Part shown: positions 7,014-10,964 of the stretch, one piece after another
How positions within the stretch are numbered: the stretch's first letter is position 1
How the letters are laid out: the number at the start of each line of letters is the position of its first letter
From: Rhizopus sp. PT2906
Lineage: Eukaryota > Mucoromycota > Mucoromycetes > Mucorales > Rhizopodaceae
Assembly (NCBI GenBank): GCA_025529335.1
Contig: JAMYHX010000822.1
Coordinates: 1 to 10,964 of the forward strand
Direction of reading: 5' to 3'
DNA length: 10,964 nt
Position numbers and translations under genes: made by a program
Notes under the pieces: model-generated
Told to the model about the DNA's origin: nothing
The model's input: the letters and a program-made list of their open reading frames with translations, nothing else
The model's database searches: none

Positions 7014-10000
7014 ATGCCATCCGAATCATACTTTGATGAGGAATCTGTCTCTGATTCTCAGCGATTACTTTCTACATATTCACAATCAACTGAAGACTAT
7101 GAAACTGACGAAAAGTATTTAGTAAAGGAGAAAAGTTTACGAAAAAAGGTACAATAGAAAGATTGTTATGTGAAAAAAATATAAACAAAGGGATAGAACT
7201 TTAATTGGACCTGTCTTGGATTTCTATTGATATTGGTTATAGTTGCCTTATTATGGGTTACATCCATCACACAGCTATTGGTAGAATGTATGTAGTGTAT
7301 TCTCAGTTCTTTTTAATTGAAACTTTATAATATAGTCAGTGCATCTGTGAATACTGAGGACATACCAGAAACGGATTCAAAGCGTTTGGAATTTGATGAT
7401 GTCTTCAACTCTTCTTTTACAGTTAAAAGAGCAAGTTTAGTCTGGGTTGAGAATGGTAAGTATATGTGTGTGTGTGTGACATAATAGATATTCATTCAAT
7501 GCTGTGTTAGATCCTAGAGACGGAATTTATACTTTTAGAGATCCAGTTTCTAATGATATCTTGATTGAATCTATTGAAGATAGAAAAAGTGAAGTCTTTG
7601 TAGAAGCCAAGGACCTTGTAAGGATTGATCATTTACACATTATATTTATTAACTGAAAATATTTACATAGAGAATCAAAGATCGTCTTCTTGATGTTCAC
7701 TCCTTTGACCTATCACATGACTCTGAATATCTTTTATTGAGAACAAATGTTACTAAAGTAAGATTTATATAGTTGATTACATACACACTCACCTTTTCTC
7801 TTCTCTTAGCAATGGAGACACTCACATTTATCCAGCATATACATTTACCGCAGATCAGATAAAGCACTCTTTCCTCTAACCAATGCCTCCACTGTAGACA
7901 CTGAACCAAAAATTGCTTATGCTGCATGGAGTCCTACTGGTCACAAAGTTGCTTATGTCATGAATAATGATATTTATGTCACAGATTTGAAGAACCATTA
8001 CAGAATCACATTCGACGGTTCAAAGACCGTGTTTAATGGTGTACCTGACTGGGTCTATGAAGGTATACCCGACTTTGTTGCAGCTAAAAGCTCTTTTCTA
8101 ATGATCTATTTAGAGGAAGTGTTTGCTACAGATTTTGCTCTTTGGTGGTCTCCAGATTCTACACATATTGCCTTTTTAAAACTAGACGAGACAGAGGTAC
8201 CTGAATATCATCTGCAGCTATACACAGCGTCTGGATCGAGTTACCCCAAAGAGACAAATATCAAGTATCCAAAAGCAGGATCACCCAACCCAATTGTTTC
8301 CCTACATGTTCATTCCTTTTTAACAAACAGCACAGTTGATGTTACGACCAGTGATGAAGACAATACCATCCTACATGCAAACCAATATAAAGACTTTGCT
8401 AAAAATGATCGCTTGATTGTTGATGTTGCTTGGTGTACCTCGGCACATAGTCATTTACTGTTTAAACAAACAAATAGAGTACAGGATCACCAATTCACTA
8501 ACCTTGTCGTGCTTGATCCTTTGGACATTGGAAACTCTACAGTGCACAAGATCCAAGAATACAAGCCAAAGGATAAGGGATGGATCGATATCTCTCAATC
8601 TATGGTTTACTTGCCATCTAACAAGAGCGATCGTGTGCAGTTTCTTGATATTGCTGATAACGAAGAAGGCTTCCCTCATTTGGCTATAGTAACTGTTAAA
8701 GATAATGGTCATACTCAAATCTCTTGGTTGACTTCTGGACAATGGGAAGTTATCTCTGGATCCGTTGAAGTAGACCCAGTGCGTCAACTTGTGTAAGTTC
8801 TTTAATGGCCATTATATACACTTTACTTATTACTCTTTGTAGACACTTTATTTCAACTGAGAGATCACCCTATGAACGTCATTTGTACAGTATCTCATTG
8901 AAGGAAGAATACCCCGCTTCGTCCAAAGTATGTGTCACATGTCCTAATAGTCCTGACGAGCATGCATACTATTCAGTTTCATTCTCTCCCAAATCTGGTT
9001 ATTATATCTTGAACTATGAAGGTCCTGGTATTCCAAATACGGTTGTCAAGAAAGTCAATGATACCTCTTTCAAGGCAGTGCTAGAAGATAACCTTGACTT
9101 AAGATTACTTTTACGAGATTACGATCTTCCCAAGATGCATATGAAGACTATTACAAGTGGTGATGTTGGTAAGTAGTCTAAAGTACACTTGTCGTGATTT
9201 ACTGGCTCATTTATTTAAACATAATAGAAATGACTGCTATGGAAGTTGTTCCTCCGGATTTTGATGCAAGCAAAAAGTATCCAGTCTTATTCCATGTTTA
9301 CGGTGGTCCTGGTTCGCAACTTGTTTCATACAAGTTTGAACTAAGCTGGCAAACGTTTGTTGCTAGTCGATTAGGATTTATTGTTGTTACTGTAGACGGA
9401 AGAGGTACAGGATTTAGAGGCAGAAATTACAGAGTCGGTGTGAGAGGAAGGCTAGGAGAACTTGAGGTGATCGATCAAGTCAATGCTGGCAGACATTGGG
9501 CAAGTTTGGATTACGTTGATGAGTATCGTATGGCTATTTGGGGATGGTCCTACGGTGGCTATATGACCACCAGAGTCCTTGAAGCGAACAGTGGCGTGTT
9601 CTCCACCGGCATGGCTGTAGCTCCAGTAACTGATTGGAGGTTCTATGATTCTGTATACACTGAGCGTTACATGTTGACTCCAGAATTGAATCCCCAAGGT
9701 TATAATCGTAGCGCAGTGACTGACATGACAGGATTTAAAAATGCCAAGTATCTTCTTGTACATGGAACAGGAGATGATAATGGTATGTCAATGGCAGCTG
9801 TATTAGACAGTTACTCATTATTGTTATCATATAGTTCATTTTCAACATAGCGCAACATTGGTTGATAAACTGACATCAGCAGATATTCACAACTATCGTG
9901 TTCAGTTCTTTACGGATAGCGATCATGCGATCAATTACCACAATGCCAATAGAAATGTGTATTATATATTAACTGAATTTTTATTGGAAAGGTACATAAT

Positions 10001-10118
10001 ATACATATAACTCATGAGAAGCCTTACTTATTTGACTAGTTTTGGTGGACATCAATATAAGCACATCTATAGTGAAACAAACGGCAAATTTTCAGGTCCT
10101 TTACCTGAAGAATATTAA
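7014..10118 (+). CDS. Type II membrane dipeptidyl aminopeptidase (S9B; DPP4/Ste13/Dap2 type)
   Basis: Removes X-Pro/X-Ala dipeptides from N termini in the secretory pathway or vacuole. Exons: 7014-7148, 7197-7287, 7336-7455, 7511-7617, 7671-7757, 7810-8062, 8114-8792, 8843-9168, 9228-9782, 9835-9991, 10040-10118; 862 residues, normal for fungal members. The ATG at 7014 opens a 48-residue acidic/basic cytosolic tail, then one hydrophobic signal anchor (about residues 49-69), the beta-propeller (KRLEFDDVFN...; GVPDWVYEEEVF with the substrate-binding Glu pair near residues 264-266), and the alpha/beta-hydrolase domain. Catalytic set: S707 in GWSYGG, D782 in GTGDDN, H815 in DSDHAIN; oxyanion Tyr624 in VYGGPGSQ. 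The tail contains DSQRLL (residues 14-19), an acidic-dileucine form, and no FXFXD signal like that of Ste13, so a vacuolar (Dap2-like) location is a guess. Intron 6 is a stopless multiple of three. Family is firm; the exact paralogue is not. Confidence 0.95.
7465..7478. repeat. (TG)7 microsatellite in peptidase intron 3
   Basis: Seven TG units within the 55-nt intron 7456-7510, directly after the GTAAGTATA donor. Likely length-variable and noncoding. Confidence 0.8.
8063..8113 (+). other. Peptidase intron 6: 51 nt, stopless, splits the Glu motif
   Basis: GTATAC donor, CTAAT branch-like motif at about 8098-8102, TAG acceptor, phase 1. Splicing joins VYE to EEVF and so rebuilds the DPP4-family VYEEEVF. 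Left in, it adds 17 residues in frame with no stop. The family match makes splicing the expected route. Confidence 0.88.
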
Positions 10119-10123
10119 ATAAA
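10118..10123 (+). terminator. Poly(A) signal AATAAA overlapping the peptidase stop codon
   Basis: The stop TAA (10116-10118) is the start of TAAATAAA, the same arrangement as at the ERV46 end. The next gene's ATG is only 124 nt from the stop, so 3'-end formation and the next promoter must share this spacer. Confidence 0.5.
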
Positions 10124-10194
10124 TACATCTTTCCCCTTCTGTGTTTCAAATCTTCATTTTACACATCAAAGATTGAGACTGCTTTCTCCTACAC

Positions 10195-10214
10195 AAAAAA
10201 AAAAAAAAAAAAAA
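10195..10214. promoter_or_regulatory. A20 tract ahead of MTR4
   Basis: An unbroken run of 20 A on the + strand, ending 28 nt before the MTR4 ATG, inside a 124-nt intergenic spacer. Poly(dA:dT) tracts exclude nucleosomes and commonly mark fungal promoters. Depending on the start site it could also lie in the 5' leader. Homopolymer length may carry sequencing error. Confidence 0.5.
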
Positions 10215-10242
10215 GATCTTTGAGCATCAGTTGTTCTTTAAA

Positions 10243-10964
10243 ATGTTTGACGAAGAGTCCTTGTTCAACGTCTTTAGTGGTGAGACTACAGATAACTTTG
10301 ATGATGTTAAAGACGATGAAATTCTTGACGATGTTGAAGAAGAGATTCAACCAGTCACTAAACGACGCAACGAAGACGATTCATTGAATGATCAAGATGG
10401 CAAAAAATTAAAAGTAGAAAACAAAGAGCTTCAAAAGTTTAGAGAAGATGTGGCTCAACAACCTACACCTATTGTTGCTGATACATTTGAGCAAGAAACA
10501 TCTAGACAAGTTGCAAATATCGCAGGTCTTCAAGGACAGCCCACTGTTGCTGAAGGTGAACAGATTGTGTTGAGTCACCAAGTTAGACATCAAGTTGCGG
10601 TTCCTCCAAACTATCCCTATGTTCCCATCTCACAGCACGTACCACCTGCTGATCCTGCTCGTACGTACCCATTTACTCTAGATCCTTTCCAGCGTGTAGC
10701 AGTGTCATCTATCGAGCGAAATGAATCTGTATTGGTTTCAGCACACACTTCTGCTGGTAAAACAGTCGTGGCAGAATATGCTATTGCTCAATGCTTAAAA
10801 AACAAGCAGCGTGTTATCTATACTTCTCCTATCAAGGTATTGATAAACAAGACATGTAATAACCGCAGCAAAAAAAAACTGACATTGTCATAGGCACTTT
10901 CTAATCAGAAATATCGTGAATTTACAGAAGAGTTTGGTGATGTAGGCTTGATGACGGGTGATGT
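10243..10964 (+). CDS. MTR4: MTR4-type exosome-associated RNA helicase, 3' end outside window
   Basis: Ski2-like DExH helicase that unwinds and feeds RNA to the nuclear exosome, in yeast as part of TRAMP. Exon 1 is 10243-10836 (198 codons); after a 57-nt intron (10837-10893, phase 0) exon 2 runs to the window edge, so about 221 residues are visible of a protein usually near 1,000. The ATG at 10243 is the first Met giving an acidic N-terminal tail. K40RR42 and K54KLK57 are spaced like a bipartite nuclear signal. The conserved core begins at SHQVRHQVAVPPNYPYVPIS; TYPFTLDPFQ (Gln150) is followed by motif I AHTSAGKT (167-174) and motif Ia, TSPIKALSNQKY, which the intron splits after IK. LMTGDV then follows. 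The DEIH box lies beyond the window. Near-identity to Mtr4 rather than Ski2 around VRHQVAVPPNYPY makes this call firm. Confidence 0.96.

Noticed and set aside
8455..9763. Minus-strand ORFs over the peptidase gene
   Set aside because: Shadows of the conserved + strand exons, with no independent motif.

Overview
This looks like a stretch of a compact, AT-rich fungal nuclear genome. Eighteen introns can be placed by protein homology and splice consensus. All are 48-69 nt long, with GTAAGT/GTATGT-type donors and CTAAT/CTAAC-like branch sites. Short introns, AT-rich spacers and the protein sequences together suggest an early-diverging filamentous fungus, most likely Mucoromycota (Mucorales-type). 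A relic at about 5.6-6.5 kb fits this, because it resembles a multicopy protein family I remember only from that group. The taxonomic call is inference.

Layout, all recognised genes on the + strand. (1) 1-1054: 3' part of an ERV46/ERGIC3-type cargo receptor of ER-Golgi vesicles, four exons visible. (2) 1055-1997: spacer with the enolase promoter, including a palindromic pair of stress-element-like CCCCT motifs, a TATA-like box and a long pyrimidine tract. (3) 1998-3440: complete enolase, three exons, 436 aa, all catalytic residues present. (4) 3441-7013: about 3.6 kb without an intact recognised gene. It holds an antisense promoter-like block near 4.9-5.0 kb and decayed coding pieces at 5.6-6.5 kb. 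(5) 7014-10118: complete type II membrane dipeptidyl aminopeptidase (S9B, DPP4/Ste13/Dap2 type), 11 exons, 862 aa. (6) 10119-10242: a 124-nt spacer holding a poly(A) signal and a run of 20 A. (7) 10243-10964: 5' part of an MTR4-type exosome RNA helicase, cut by the window end.

The genes are not an obvious functional cluster. They are housekeeping genes in tandem: glycolysis, ER-Golgi traffic, secretory/vacuolar proteolysis and nuclear RNA surveillance. I found no convincing new multi-gene system. The most interesting points are two introns whose length is a multiple of three and which lack in-frame stops (one of them splits the substrate-binding Glu motif of the peptidase), the decayed lineage-specific family, the antisense promoter-like block without an ORF, and the A20 tract just ahead of MTR4. 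No tRNA, rRNA, CRISPR array or intact transposon was recognised by eye.
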